This document shows, piece by piece, positions 1 through 7,580 of a stretch of 38,095 nt of DNA (its first letter is position 1; each line of letters starts with the position of its first letter). The notes beneath the pieces were generated by a model. It had not been told where the DNA came from and made no database searches. It was given only the letters and a program-made list of their open reading frames with translations. Location: positions 1 to 38,095 of the forward strand of contig JAZQYO010000029.1 of assembly GCA_045633565.1 (NCBI GenBank), given 5' to 3'. Position numbers and translations under genes: made by a program. This DNA comes from RGIG7450 sp045633565. Its GTDB lineage: Bacteria > Bacillota > Clostridia > RUG12999.

Positions 1-141
1 ATACCCGTTATCTCGGTTATCTCTGCATACTTCCCTTGATATGCCTTTATACGCTCATTGCAACGCTTTACAAGAGCTTTGTCACCACTTGCCTTTGCTA
101 AATCCCTTGTGGTTTTTTCGTTGCGTACAGCCGTTTCTAAC
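1..141. repeat. Terminal overlap of a circular genome, left copy
   Basis: These 141 bases recur exactly at 37955-38095. The repeat lies inside one open reading frame, which continues seamlessly when the ends are joined. That is the signature of a circular assembly overlap (141 is a common assembler k-mer length) rather than a biological terminal repeat. The unique circle is 37,954 bp. Confidence 0.95.
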
Positions 142-1157
142 CGCCTTTGCATCTGTGTGGCTTCGTAGCCTGTAACCGTCTTGCCGTCAATGTCATAGGT
201 TCTGGCGTTTTGCTCATTCAACCGCTTCAATTCTTCGGGTGAATATCTCGGCTCACTCACTCCGCAGATAATGGGGGTCGGGAAGTGCAAACAGCCATAT
301 TCTCCCAATGCTTCGCTTGCTGATTTTTTTTCATCGCTGTCTGGGTCTGTATCATAAAAACCGATAAACTTCACGCCATTGATTGTCCGTGTTCCATCTG
401 TGCAATATTGTTTTCCTTGCATAAAATTATGGCTCGGTCTCGGGTTGCTATGCCAATCTATTTCATAACCATCGCATCCTAATTCCTTGCCTATCGTTTC
501 ATTATATTCCAACGATGCTTGCTTTGCCCCCCACAAAAGCGACTGCCTAACTGCCGTGTCAAGTCTACGAGTGATGCCGCTATCTGCATAGTTTACTCTA
601 ATACCGCTACCACCCATTTGAACGATTGTATCTCTCATAGCAGTATGAAAGTCTGTTGCTCCGCTTGCCACTTGCATGACGGCTTTGTCAAGAACATCTG
701 TATACATTTTCTGCAACGGAACAAATTTACCGTTACTGTCAAGCATACCCAAATTTGAAGCACCTATTTTTGATAGATTTACCATCGTTTCGCCCGTTGT
801 CTTTGCGTATGCACGAACAATGGCTTGCAGTTCCCTATTCTCCGCAAACGGCACAAACTTCTTGCCCCTGTAATCATACAAGGGCTGATTCGCAAGGTGC
901 TGTTGCTCAATCAAATCCGCATACATCTGTTCGACTTGCGATATGTTCAATCCTGTAACCCTTGCCAATTCCTTTGTGATTGCATCCATATCTTGCTTGA
1001 CAACGGCAATATTGTTGATGGCTTTTACATCTGCAAGGGATAATTTGCTATATTTGTTTATTCGTTTTCCTATGCGTTGCAAGGTAGAATTTTCCCATCC
1101 TGCGATGTTTTGAAAAAGTAAGTCCGCTTGTTGTTCCAATTTCTGTATATTATCCAA
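1..1157 (-). CDS. Phage minor capsid protein (Phage_min_cap2-like), main part; C-terminus continues at 37954-37906
   Basis: This is a minor head protein that probably sits inside the capsid or near the portal. Joining the ends gives 1206 bases, or 401 aa plus stop. Residues about 236-249 read H-S-N-PRPSH-NFMQGK, the His/Arg-Pro-x-His/Gln-Gly signature I associate with phage minor capsid protein 2. A cysteine-containing segment and a helical basic tail follow. The start is TTG at 1157, with AGGGGTG six bases upstream, overlapping the previous gene's stop by 8 bases. That start is supported because the first 12 residues resemble the ATG-started beginning of the preceding 98-aa gene. It is the last gene before the terminator at 37873-37900. 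The family call rests on motif and on position downstream of the portal. Confidence 0.82.
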   Translation of the reverse strand, partial: MDNIQKLEQQADLLFQNIAGWENSTLQRIGKRINKYSKLSLADVKAINNIAVVKQDMDAITKELARVTGLNISQVEQMYADLIEQQHLANQPLYDYRGKKFVPFAENRELQAIVRAYAKTTGETMVNLSKIGASNLGMLDSNGKFVPLQKMYTDVLDKAVMQVASGATDFHTAMRDTIVQMGGSGIRVNYADSGITRRLDTAVRQSLLWGAKQASLEYNETIGKELGCDGYEIDWHSNPRPSHNFMQGKQYCTDGTRTINGVKFIGFYDTDPDSDEKKSASEALGEYGCLHFPTPIICGVSEPRYSPEELKRLNEQNARTYDIDGKTVTGYEATQMQRRLETAVRNEKTTRDLAKASGDKALVKRCNERIKAYQGKYAEITEITG

Positions 1158-1446
1158 ACAACTCACCCCTTTGCTTTAATTGAATATAAAGGTCTGCTAA
1201 CGCTTCGCTAACTGTGTCACCCTTTCCAACCGTATATGTCGGGCTATCTTCCTGTTCATACCAAAAGTTCCTACAAATCGCATCTTCAGCTTCAATTTCC
1301 ATCGGTATTTCTTCCAAAACTATATTCCAAGCCGTGTATTTTCCTCTTGAATATGTCCCTGTATATCTATCCCGAATAATTATTAACGGATATATAGCAT
1401 CTTCCATATAATCCGCCTGTTCCTCTAATCGTTGTATGTTATCCAT
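1150..1446 (-). CDS. Conserved phage protein of unknown function, 98 aa
   Basis: An unrecognised soluble protein. A central stretch (DRYTGTYSRGKYTAWN) followed by IPMEIEAED and FWYEQ resembles a small protein I know from many Firmicutes phage and element genomes, but no function is established. The C-terminal GDTVSEALADLYIQL recalls the end of HicB-like folds. Its first residues, MDNIQRLEEQAD, nearly repeat the start of the downstream minor capsid protein. ATG overlaps the upstream TAA by one base, so translation is probably coupled. Confidence 0.75.
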   Translation of the reverse strand: MDNIQRLEEQADYMEDAIYPLIIIRDRYTGTYSRGKYTAWNIVLEEIPMEIEAEDAICRNFWYEQEDSPTYTVGKGDTVSEALADLYIQLKQRGELFG

Positions 1447-1652
1447 TAAATAAATTCACCTCTCACATCAAGGCTTTTTACAATTTCGATATTCCTCAAC
1501 GCAAAATAGAAATAATCTCCATTTGAGAAAATTGTCGGTATTCCTATTATTGTTTCAACGCAATTTTCGCAAAGAACAGAAATATTATGTTTCAAATCTT
1601 TTTCTTTACACTTCAAAATTGCGATATTGTCAAATTTGTTTATGTTATTCAT
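1446..1652 (-). CDS. Hypothetical protein, 68 aa
   Basis: No family recognised. The protein has two cysteines (LCENC) and a beta-rich C-terminal half with SNGDYFYFALRNIEIV, suggesting a small sheet domain. I chose ATG at 1652 over an upstream GTG at 1661 because AAGGGTGG lies about six bases before it. It overlaps the upstream gene's stop by 8 bases and touches the next start. Confidence 0.65.
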   Translation of the reverse strand: MNNINKFDNIAILKCKEKDLKHNISVLCENCVETIIGIPTIFSNGDYFYFALRNIEIVKSLDVRGEFI

Positions 1653-2010
1653 TCGCACCACCCTTTATCGCTTCCCAATCAATCTTTTTGGCACAAAGAG
1701 GGCAATAATTAAAAGCGGTAAAATATTCTGCATATTCTTTTCCATCTTTAATATACCGAATTAAATCTTTCTGTGTAAACCATTCAGAATGGTCAATTTC
1801 TTCAAACCATCCAATCCAACAATCACATTCTTTATCATTTTCCGATGTTTTATCAACATTCTCGCATAATTTAATTGTTGGTATAACTTGTATAGTAGGG
1901 AGCATCATATTCAAGATAAAAGCAACCAATCCACCTGATTGATTTAATTTTTCTAATTCTTTTAATAATTCTGCTTTATTTATATACTCGCACTTCTCTA
2001 TGTTCTCCAC
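1645..2010 (-). CDS. Hypothetical protein with C-terminal zinc-binding cysteines, 121 aa
   Basis: Function unknown. There is a CxC pair in the middle (ECDCWIGWFEEIDH) and a CPLC knuckle near the end (NYCPLCAKKID), plausible zinc ligands. The last residues KGGANE are encoded by the Shine-Dalgarno region of the next gene, as in several neighbours. It belongs to the accessory cluster between the 3768 promoter and the minor capsid gene. Confidence 0.7.
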   Translation of the reverse strand: MENIEKCEYINKAELLKELEKLNQSGGLVAFILNMMLPTIQVIPTIKLCENVDKTSENDKECDCWIGWFEEIDHSEWFTQKDLIRYIKDGKEYAEYFTAFNYCPLCAKKIDWEAIKGGANE

Positions 2011-2022
2011 TTAATCACCGCC

Positions 2023-2205
2023 TTATATCAATTCTTCAATGGCTTTTTCAACATCTTCTATTTTGGCAGATGAATTTATAAAAGTGCCATTGTCAAATGC
2101 TATTGTGCAACCATTTTTCTTTTCAAGAACATACTGAATTTTGTCAATAAAAATAAGTGTGTCTGTATGGTCTTGACTTTCGATTTTTAATATTTTCTTT
2201 TTCAC
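2023..2205 (-). CDS. Hypothetical protein, 60 aa
   Basis: Function unknown; predicted small alpha/beta protein ending in an acidic helix (EDVEKAIEELI). The start is GTG at 2205, because GAGGTGGGGA immediately precedes it and its GTGA overlaps the upstream stop by four bases. A longer in-frame reading from 2244 would begin inside the upstream gene without a ribosome site. Confidence 0.65.
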   Translation of the reverse strand: MKKKILKIESQDHTDTLIFIDKIQYVLEKKNGCTIAFDNGTFINSSAKIEDVEKAIEELI

Positions 2206-2456
2206 TTCTCCCCACCTCTTTCTTTTGGTGTGCGTGTGTTCCAAAGGTCAACTAACTGTTGAATGATTTTTGTCATTTCTTCAAAACCAATGATTTCACC
2301 GTTGCCAAGTCCTGCATCTGCAAAAGATAATCTCATTTCAGCAACGCAAGGCTCGTCAGCATTTGCGCAATATATCTTAAATTCCTTTGTAAGATATGAT
2401 ACCTCTGCATAGATTTCACCACCGCCACAAAACGGACAACTTTTCAATTCAGCCAT
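2202..2456 (-). CDS. Lar-like restriction-alleviation/zinc-ribbon protein, 84 aa
   Basis: The N-terminus reads ELKSCPFCGGGEIYAE, with more cysteines at YCANADEPC and a terminal LVDLWNTR. That is the CPFCGG...C...WN-R pattern of the Lar family (restriction alleviation) of small phage zinc proteins. In Rac prophage, Lar modulates type I restriction-modification; here the role is by analogy only, since many phage members have no tested function. The ATG at 2456 forms TGATG with the preceding gene's stop. Confidence 0.72.
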   Translation of the reverse strand: MAELKSCPFCGGGEIYAEVSYLTKEFKIYCANADEPCVAEMRLSFADAGLGNGEIIGFEEMTKIIQQLVDLWNTRTPKERGGEK

Positions 2457-2599
2457 CACCCCTCACCGCCTTTCTCTTGCATAAGAAACAATTTATATTC
2501 CGTTCTGTAATTTTCCTGTTTGTACTTTGGCAATTCCTTGAACTCTCTTTTTGTCATAAATTCATAAGAATTAAGCCATTGATAAAATGTAATTTTCAT
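2456..2599 (-). CDS. Small hypothetical protein, 47 aa
   Basis: A short frame of 48 codons starting at ATG 2599 (KITFYQWLNSYEFMTKREF) and ending EKGGEG. It fills the gap between two recognised genes exactly, sharing ATGA with the upstream stop and TGATG with the downstream start, and has a GGCGGTGAGCAGGA ribosome site. Rich in aromatic and charged residues, no membrane segment. Function unknown. Confidence 0.6.
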   Translation of the reverse strand: MKITFYQWLNSYEFMTKREFKELPKYKQENYRTEYKLFLMQEKGGEG

Positions 2600-2829
2600 T
2601 CCTGCTCACCGCCTTTCTCGGTTGGGTGGTCTGTTTCATTTTCAATCATTTCAATAATAAGCGGTCTGCACTTTTCTTTAATTTCTTTTTGAACAGTTCT
2701 ACTTGCAAATTCGTGCGTCCAAATCGGTCTGCCAAGCAAATCCTCGCAAAACTTATGAACATCTGCAAAATCCTTTGTCAATAGAAATCCTGTAAATGCC
2801 GATACCAAAATCGCTTCTTGCTTTTTCAT
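2596..2829 (-). CDS. Conserved phage protein with GRPxWTHE motif, 77 aa
   Basis: The sequence ILVSAFTGFLL followed by a helix and LLGRPIWTHEFAS matches a widespread small protein of Gram-positive phages that I recognise by motif but whose function is unknown. The C-terminal tail EKGGEQE coincides with the ribosome site of the next gene. Starts at ATG 2829, overlapping the upstream ribbon-helix-helix gene by four bases. Confidence 0.75.
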   Translation of the reverse strand: MKKQEAILVSAFTGFLLTKDFADVHKFCEDLLGRPIWTHEFASRTVQKEIKEKCRPLIIEMIENETDHPTEKGGEQE

Positions 2830-2990
2830 TTCCCCTCATCTTCCTTTCTCTGCTTATCTATCAGCCTTGTTTCTTTCGCTATAAGCATATCAACGGTGGC
2901 AGATGCAGAGAGATTATAATGCTTTGCCACTCTGTCAAGGTCTGCCCTCGTGTCCTTGCTTATTCTCATTTGGAATGTTTCTTTTTTCAA
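2826..2990 (-). CDS. Ribbon-helix-helix DNA-binding protein, 54 aa
   Basis: Starts at TTG 2990 behind a strong AAAGGAG site. The protein begins KKETFQMRISKD, a beta strand of alternating residues, then two helices (TRADLDRVAKHY, then NLSASATVDMLIAKE), the compact Arc/CopG layout in which paired strands enter the major groove. A charged tail (RLIDKQRKEDEGK) follows. It is a candidate regulator of this transcript or of the doubled operator at 37526-37555. Its target is not shown by sequence. Confidence 0.7.
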   Translation of the reverse strand: MKKETFQMRISKDTRADLDRVAKHYNLSASATVDMLIAKETRLIDKQRKEDEGK

Positions 2991-2992
2991 TT

Positions 2993-3394
2993 TTAATCTC
3001 CTTTCTCATTTCGGCGAGGCGCTCTTTGACTAATCTCAACCTTGATATTAAATCCTTGACTAATAACAGAATTTATTTGTCTTTGCAAGGCTTCTTCAAC
3101 TTTCTTTTCTCCACCCCAACCAAAAGTGTTTCTGCCTACAACCTTGTCAATTTCCTTTTGAACGGCAGATGCGATTTTTTCATCAAACATTGTCTTTATT
3201 TTTTGTTCAATGTTTGTATGAACCGCAGATTTTACATAACTGTCAACTGTGCTTTCGATAAGTTCTCTAATTTCCTTATCGGTCAATCCTGTTTCGGAAA
3301 TCCTTTCACGAATTGTCGCTCTAATTCCCAAATCGTTAATTTCTTGCATTACCGCCTGTTTTACAAGGCTTCTTACTTCATTTTCAAAATTCAT
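2993..3394 (-). CDS. Helical hypothetical protein, 133 aa
   Basis: Almost entirely charged and helical, with several MetSer-free heptad-like stretches (ENEVRSLVKQAVMQEINDL, then EIRELIESTVDSYVKSAV). There are no cysteines or membrane segments. The C-terminal tail is basic (SQRAPRRNEKGD), which could contact nucleic acid. I recognise similar proteins in clostridial phages next to small regulators but know no function. It ends three bases before the RHH gene start. Confidence 0.7.
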   Translation of the reverse strand: MNFENEVRSLVKQAVMQEINDLGIRATIRERISETGLTDKEIRELIESTVDSYVKSAVHTNIEQKIKTMFDEKIASAVQKEIDKVVGRNTFGWGGEKKVEEALQRQINSVISQGFNIKVEISQRAPRRNEKGD

Positions 3395-3411
3395 TTTTCT
3401 TCATGCCCCTT

Positions 3412-3711
3412 TCAAATGTTAAATCCTTCAAGAACAAACCCGTCTTGTCTGTACCCATATCCCTTTTCGGTCAAAAGGCTCTTAACCTTATCCCAAGCCG
3501 TCGAGAAGCAATCTTTGTGTATGCGGATTTCTTCGGCAGCAATAGGGTGTGTCTGTGGGTTTGCACCTTCGTTTCGGAACTCTCTTTGCCAACATCTTTC
3601 AAGCCATTCGGGATTTATTTTTTGATAGCCTCTGCTCTCTCTGTCATAGTCCTGCAAGAACTTCCAAGCCTCTTTGGTAATTATCACCGTTTCATTTTTG
3701 AACTCTCTCAT
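3412..3711 (-). CDS. Hypothetical protein, 99 aa, first gene of the 3.8-kb transcript
   Basis: The start is ATG 3711, with AGAGGT seven bases upstream; a longer reading from 3777 would overlap the promoter at 3768-3796 and is unlikely. The protein (REFKNETVIITKEAWKFLQ... through GYGYRQDGFVLEGFNI) has no family I recognise. It carries scattered Trp and Lys and one His-rich patch (NPQTHPIAAEEIRIHKD). Confidence 0.65.
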   Translation of the reverse strand: MREFKNETVIITKEAWKFLQDYDRESRGYQKINPEWLERCWQREFRNEGANPQTHPIAAEEIRIHKDCFSTAWDKVKSLLTEKGYGYRQDGFVLEGFNI

Positions 3712-3740
3712 TTTGTGTACCTCTTTCTTTCTTTTATTTT

Positions 3741-3762
3741 GGGTAGGCTCTTTCCCTATCCC
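3741..3762 (-). promoter_or_regulatory. 5'-leader hairpin of the 3.8-kb transcript
   Basis: Read on the minus strand, GGGATAGG and CCTACCC pair around a GAAAGAG loop with one bulged A. The stem starts within a base or two of the expected transcription start. The 11-base string GGAAAGAGCCT is shared with the leader of the 37.5-kb transcript (37509-37519 on the opposite strand). It may protect the 5' end or mark a class of transcripts. Confidence 0.5.
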
Positions 3763-3767
3763 TCTTA

Positions 3768-3796
3768 ATTTTACCACATAATAATTACAATGTCAA
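3768..3796 (-). promoter_or_regulatory. Promoter: TTGACA, 17 bp, TGG-TAAAAT
   Basis: Minus strand -35 TTGACA (3796-3791) and -10 TAAAAT (3773-3768), separated by exactly 17 bp, with an extended -10 TG one base before the hexamer. It sits in the gap between the terminator at 3850-3883 and the gene starting at 3711. It should drive the accessory cluster and the minor capsid gene, up to the terminator at 37873-37900. Confidence 0.85.
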
Positions 3797-3849
3797 TACA
3801 AATATTGATTTGTTTACAAAAAATTCACAATTTAATTTTCCGATGCCAC

Positions 3850-3883
3850 AAAAAAATACCGAAAACATTTCTGTTCTCGGTAT
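3850..3883 (-). terminator. Intrinsic terminator after the portal transcript
   Basis: On the minus strand ATACCGAGAAC pairs with GTTTTCGGTAT (positions 3883-3873 and 3866-3856; one G-T pair) around a 6-base loop, followed directly by a run of Ts. It lies just after the stop of the WDGH-motif gene and before the next promoter. Confidence 0.88.
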
Positions 3884-3893
3884 CGTGATATAA

Positions 3894-4253
3894 TTATGCG
3901 AATTGATTTTTAATTCGTTCAATGGCTTGTTTTGCCGTGTGCCCGTCCCATTTCGGAGCGTTTGGCAATTCTTTAACATCAAACAAATTCCAATATTCAA
4001 GCGGATAGTGATATGTTGCATTTCCTTGTTTTGTATCAATACCAACAATAAAATACCCATCAAACATATCGCCTGTATCGTGCAACTTTGATTTCCAACA
4101 AATATCTTTGTTGCAATTAAACAATGAAGCGGTCAAAATCGCCCTGTGGTAATACAAATCATTAAAACTATGGTCGCCATCGGAAACAAGTCCGCAATTA
4201 TCATTTTCAAGCATTGCCTTTGTGTTTTCAATAAATAAATCTTTATCAATCAT
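3894..4253 (-). CDS. WDGH-motif phage protein, 119 aa
   Basis: The pattern DGDHSFNDLYYHR, then CWKSKLHDTGDMFDGYFIVGI, YHYPLEYW and finally APKWDGHT matches the WDGH-type family of small phage proteins seen in many bacteriophages. Function is not established, though the many conserved His/Asp residues suggest metal or nucleotide binding. It is the last gene of the terminase-portal transcript, 18 bases after the portal stop and directly before a terminator. Confidence 0.8.
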   Translation of the reverse strand: MIDKDLFIENTKAMLENDNCGLVSDGDHSFNDLYYHRAILTASLFNCNKDICWKSKLHDTGDMFDGYFIVGIDTKQGNATYHYPLEYWNLFDVKELPNAPKWDGHTAKQAIERIKNQFA

Positions 4254-4271
4254 AAATTTTTCTCCTTTTCA

Positions 4272-5594
4272 TTATTGCCCTGTCAAAATCCTCTCTAATG
4301 CTTGGTCGGTGTTGGTCTGTGCCTGCGCGGATATTCGGGCCAATTTATCGGCAATTTCCTCGTCGGTCATATTCGGGTAAAGCCAACGGAGTTCGTCTTC
4401 TTTTTCAAGTATACCACGGTCAACAGCAGAAACAATGCGATTATAAAGCTCTGTTTCGTCTTGAAAAGCATCGAACCAATCTACTGTTACGGAATACAAA
4501 TCAAGCGGAATATTCAAGAACACCGCATCGGCTTCCAATGTTGCCTTTATTCCGTCAAACATAGCAGATTGAATTTTCTTCACGAAAGAACGTGTCTTTG
4601 TGTTTGCCGTGCGGATTTCGGTAGCCGTTGCTCCTGCGGTGTGTTCCGCATCGGTCAAGAAGCCTCGGTCAAGTCCGACCATATCTTCCCAATCAGCTTT
4701 GGCATCAATCAACTTTTGCTTATAGTCGTTGTAACGTGTTGTCGGTGCAAATTCATCAATAAGACCGCCATCAATTCCTGCCTTTTTCTGAATGACAAAC
4801 ACATCTTCAGGAAGTCCGTATCTATCACCATTCTGTGTGTGTTCAATTCGGGTTATGCTCTTATCAACGAACAATTTCATTTCTGCTTTTTTCATTTCAG
4901 CGGATAACGCTTGTCTGTCTTTGCTGATTTCCGCTTCGACTTCTTCACAACCGAAATTAAGCGGTACGCCCCATTGAGAAAGTCCACGGCTATCCTGTGG
5001 CGATTTGAAATAGGCAATACCTATATTGTTTGCGTTATAGTACGCCACATTATCATTTTTGTAATGCTCCCATTCAGCCAAATATTCCTCATTACCGCTT
5101 TTGTCGGTAGTGTAATAGTAAACATACAAAGTGCCGTTTTCGTCAAGAATATGATGTCTTATAAGCCTGTACTCCCTATGCTTGACAATCTTCTTGTCAA
5201 TAACCATAGCGACCTCGTATATTTTTTCTGCTACCATTCTGTAAACGGAAACATCAGCAGGAGCGATAATGCGGTGGTACGGCTCATCATCTTCTCCTGT
5301 TGCCATTGTTACAAACGCCCCACCTTTGCCATTCATTAAAGAACAAATCTCATACCGCTTTGCTTCAAGATTTTCTGCGAGAGGTATCAACGGCTGAACA
5401 AGTGTGCTATCCGTCTGCAATTCCACCGTTGCTTCATCGCATACAAGCGAGGTCAGTTTTGTGTTCGCAATCGCAAGAGGGTTATACTCCGTTATATTCT
5501 CCCAATCCTGCACCTTTACAACGATTTTCTTCTCCTCGTCATATTGGTCTATCTTCTTTTTGACAAATCCCCAAAAATTACTCCAAAATCCCAA
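4272..5594 (-). CDS. Portal protein (SPP1 gp6-like), 440 aa
   Basis: Forms the dodecameric ring at one capsid vertex through which DNA is packaged and released. Diagnostic features are the N-terminal amphipathic segment, the RIIAPADVSVYRM wing region and the C-terminal DRGFLTDAEHTAGATATEI stretch, typical of SPP1-type portals of Gram-positive phages, followed by a long clip/crown helix region ending in a Gln-rich helix. The length suits the family. The start is TTG 5594 with GGAG upstream. It lies downstream of TerL and the HExxH gene, in the usual order TerS-TerL-portal. Confidence 0.92.
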   Translation of the reverse strand: MGFWSNFWGFVKKKIDQYDEEKKIVVKVQDWENITEYNPLAIANTKLTSLVCDEATVELQTDSTLVQPLIPLAENLEAKRYEICSLMNGKGGAFVTMATGEDDEPYHRIIAPADVSVYRMVAEKIYEVAMVIDKKIVKHREYRLIRHHILDENGTLYVYYYTTDKSGNEEYLAEWEHYKNDNVAYYNANNIGIAYFKSPQDSRGLSQWGVPLNFGCEEVEAEISKDRQALSAEMKKAEMKLFVDKSITRIEHTQNGDRYGLPEDVFVIQKKAGIDGGLIDEFAPTTRYNDYKQKLIDAKADWEDMVGLDRGFLTDAEHTAGATATEIRTANTKTRSFVKKIQSAMFDGIKATLEADAVFLNIPLDLYSVTVDWFDAFQDETELYNRIVSAVDRGILEKEDELRWLYPNMTDEEIADKLARISAQAQTNTDQALERILTGQ

Positions 5595-5609
5595 AATATC
5601 ACGCTCCTA

Positions 5610-5969
5610 TTAAATGCAATCAGCCTGTTTCCAAGCATTGTATATTTTTATGCCTTGTAAAGCAATCCAATCAACCGTTTCTTCGTTATATGCCCAAGAA
5701 ATATCGTTGTTATTGTGTGCATTTGCCTGTAAACCACTTTCATTAAGAAATGCGTGTACTATTTCGTGCCTTAATATCTGTTTTTGGCATACATCTATTG
5801 TTTCTTTGCTTTCTGCACTCCAATCTTCTTTGGTGTTCAAATCGCAAACAACAATTTCGCGTGTAAATCCATTGCAATATCCATCAATAGACTTTTTGGC
5901 AAAAGCATCGTCGTCTTTATATGCTTTTAATAAAATTTTATAGTCAGTTCCTAAAACATTTACTGTCAT
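5610..5969 (-). CDS. HExxH zinc-metallopeptidase-like protein, 119 aa
   Basis: Residues 68-72 are HEIVH, with a downstream NEETVDWIA segment (Glu 96/97) that could supply the third zinc ligand. This is the minimal zincin pattern seen in a family of short phage proteins near terminase and portal genes. Substrate unknown; a role in head processing or host interference is possible. I chose ATG 5969 because GAGGTG lies just upstream; the preceding in-frame ATG has no ribosome site. No signal peptide, so it acts in the cytoplasm. Confidence 0.75.
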   Translation of the reverse strand: MTVNVLGTDYKILLKAYKDDDAFAKKSIDGYCNGFTREIVVCDLNTKEDWSAESKETIDVCQKQILRHEIVHAFLNESGLQANAHNNNDISWAYNEETVDWIALQGIKIYNAWKQADCI

Positions 5970-5977
5970 ATTACACC

Positions 5978-7201
5978 TCAATCCGTTAAATACGCATATT
6001 CGTCTGCGACACTGTAAAAAAATCCATCTATCATATCAATATTTTGACTTCCATCATCGCAGATTGTTCCCTCAATATTTTCATCATACACAGCATCTTG
6101 CAATTGCTCAATTAACGGCCTGCATTGTCCGTCAAGTATCTTAAAACGCCCTGTGTGCATCAATTTGTTAAGTTTTATCGGTCTATCTATCAAAGGCATA
6201 GCAGACTTGACCGCCGCCGCATTGTCGAAGATATACCGCCAAGAATTCAAACCGTTTATGATTGTATAATACGCATCGTCAATATAGCAATTCTGTACCC
6301 TTACATTGTAGGTGCTTTCGATATACTCAATAAACTTTTTCGCCTTTTCCTCTACATCTTGTGGCTTCATATCCTGTGGCATAATTTCGTCAGCCTTTAA
6401 CACATAAAGCACATTATCATCTCCAAGAGCAGATGCAACCAAGCCATAATGCGACTTGTTTCCGCCCAAATCGTAGCCAACCATACACCATTTGAAACGC
6501 TTTGGTAAATCCTCTTTCTTTACAAGGTATTTCTTCGGGTTATCTGCAAAGTCAGGGAATACAACGCCCTCTGCCCTTTTCCACAATCCCAAAACATAGC
6601 GGTCAAAGTAAACTGTACCGCCATACTCTATTTCAAGAGCCTTTACAAATTCGGGTGGGTTAAATGGGTTGTCATACAAGGTGTATTGCTGATAAAAAAT
6701 ATCTGCATCGCTGTCAAGAAACTCCTTAAACCAATGTCGAGGACTTTCAGGGTTGCAAGTGCCGTCAAATCTTGAATAACTTTTATCAAGACGGGATTTC
6801 AACATATTGAACACATCTTCGTGCCAAGTTACAACCTCATCGCCATAGCAATACTTGATTGAAGAACCTCGCAATCGGTTAACCTGATTGATTTTATCCG
6901 CACCGATGCAATGCACCTTTTCCCCAAACATTATAGCTGTGTTATCTGCTTTTATATCGCTTACAAGGTCAACGCCCCAAATGTTCTGCAATGGCTCAAT
7001 TATGTTTCTTTGCAAGGTGCTTTTTGTGTTGCCAAGAATAACATACAAGCCATCTTTACCGCGTACGGCTCTAATTCGTTTTGGTATGAGGTAATAGTCA
7101 AGGAAGGTCTTTCCGCTTCTCGTTGCTCCGCACTTAACATTCCATCGGTGGTCGCAATTATTCCAAAATTCCTTTTGTTTATCCGTTAAACTATTCAGCA
7201 A
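5978..7201 (-). CDS. terL: Terminase large subunit, ATPase-nuclease, 407 aa
   Basis: The DNA-packaging motor. The Walker A motif is GATRSGKT (residues 25-32 from the chosen start). A Walker B-like IKYCYGDEV follows, then a coupling region with TCNPESPRHW. The nuclease half begins at GYDLGGN (first catalytic Asp) and continues with a YIDDAYY acidic motif, as in phage terminases with an RNase H fold. I place the start at TTG 7201, preceded by GAGGTGG and six bases; TTG 7219 is possible but has a poorer ribosome site. It overlaps TerS by 11 bases. No sequence feature decides between headful and cohesive-end packaging. Confidence 0.93.
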   Translation of the reverse strand: MLNSLTDKQKEFWNNCDHRWNVKCGATRSGKTFLDYYLIPKRIRAVRGKDGLYVILGNTKSTLQRNIIEPLQNIWGVDLVSDIKADNTAIMFGEKVHCIGADKINQVNRLRGSSIKYCYGDEVVTWHEDVFNMLKSRLDKSYSRFDGTCNPESPRHWFKEFLDSDADIFYQQYTLYDNPFNPPEFVKALEIEYGGTVYFDRYVLGLWKRAEGVVFPDFADNPKKYLVKKEDLPKRFKWCMVGYDLGGNKSHYGLVASALGDDNVLYVLKADEIMPQDMKPQDVEEKAKKFIEYIESTYNVRVQNCYIDDAYYTIINGLNSWRYIFDNAAAVKSAMPLIDRPIKLNKLMHTGRFKILDGQCRPLIEQLQDAVYDENIEGTICDDGSQNIDMIDGFFYSVADEYAYLTD

Positions 7202-7580
7202 GTTTATCCACCTCGCCAATCACCTTGTCAAGTTTTGCAAGTACATCCGCATTCTCGTTTTGTTTATCCTCACCCAACAACTTACTCAACCGTTCCAAAT
7301 CGCCCAAATTTCCGCTTTTAACGGAATTTAATAGGCATATCATAGTAAATATATCCTTAACCGATTTATCGCTTTCTACGCCCATTTTTGACGCTAATTT
7401 TGCGAACTGTGGACTGTCCTTTATCTCACTATCAAGCAAATCCGCAAGTATCTTCTGTATGGTCTTTTTTTCTCGCCTTGCCTGTCCGCTTGCTATTCCA
7501 CCTTTTCGCCCATTTTCCACCGCTTCTTCACCGCTTCGGAATTGTGTCGCTTCGGCGTTGGGCGGTCTCTTATCGGGCAT
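7191..7580 (-). CDS. terS: Terminase small subunit-like protein, 129 aa
   Basis: Probably the DNA-recognition partner of TerL. The N-terminal region carries GRKGGIASGQARREKKT, a basic motif shared by a family of short proteins encoded directly upstream of phage terL, and the C-terminal half is helical and acidic (KLDKVIGEVDKLAE), fit for oligomerisation. ATG 7580 follows GGGGTGAGTAA. The assignment rests on motif and position, as TerS proteins are poorly conserved. Confidence 0.72.
   Translation of the reverse strand: MPDKRPPNAEATQFRSGEEAVENGRKGGIASGQARREKKTIQKILADLLDSEIKDSPQFAKLASKMGVESDKSVKDIFTMICLLNSVKSGNLGDLERLSKLLGEDKQNENADVLAKLDKVIGEVDKLAE

Noticed and set aside
1..141. Possible biological direct terminal repeat
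   Set aside because: The repeat lies in the middle of a coding frame and its length equals a common assembler k-mer; terminal repeats of packaged phages are normally intergenic or longer. Assembly overlap of a circle is the simpler reading.
2903..3625. Long plus-strand open frame (240 codons)
   Set aside because: It is antisense to several well-supported minus-strand genes, has no family resemblance, and is rich in Ser/Phe/Leu as expected of a shadow of charged AT-rich genes.
4302..4907. Plus-strand open frame over the portal gene
   Set aside because: Antisense to portal; sequence is Cys/Phe-rich without domain pattern.
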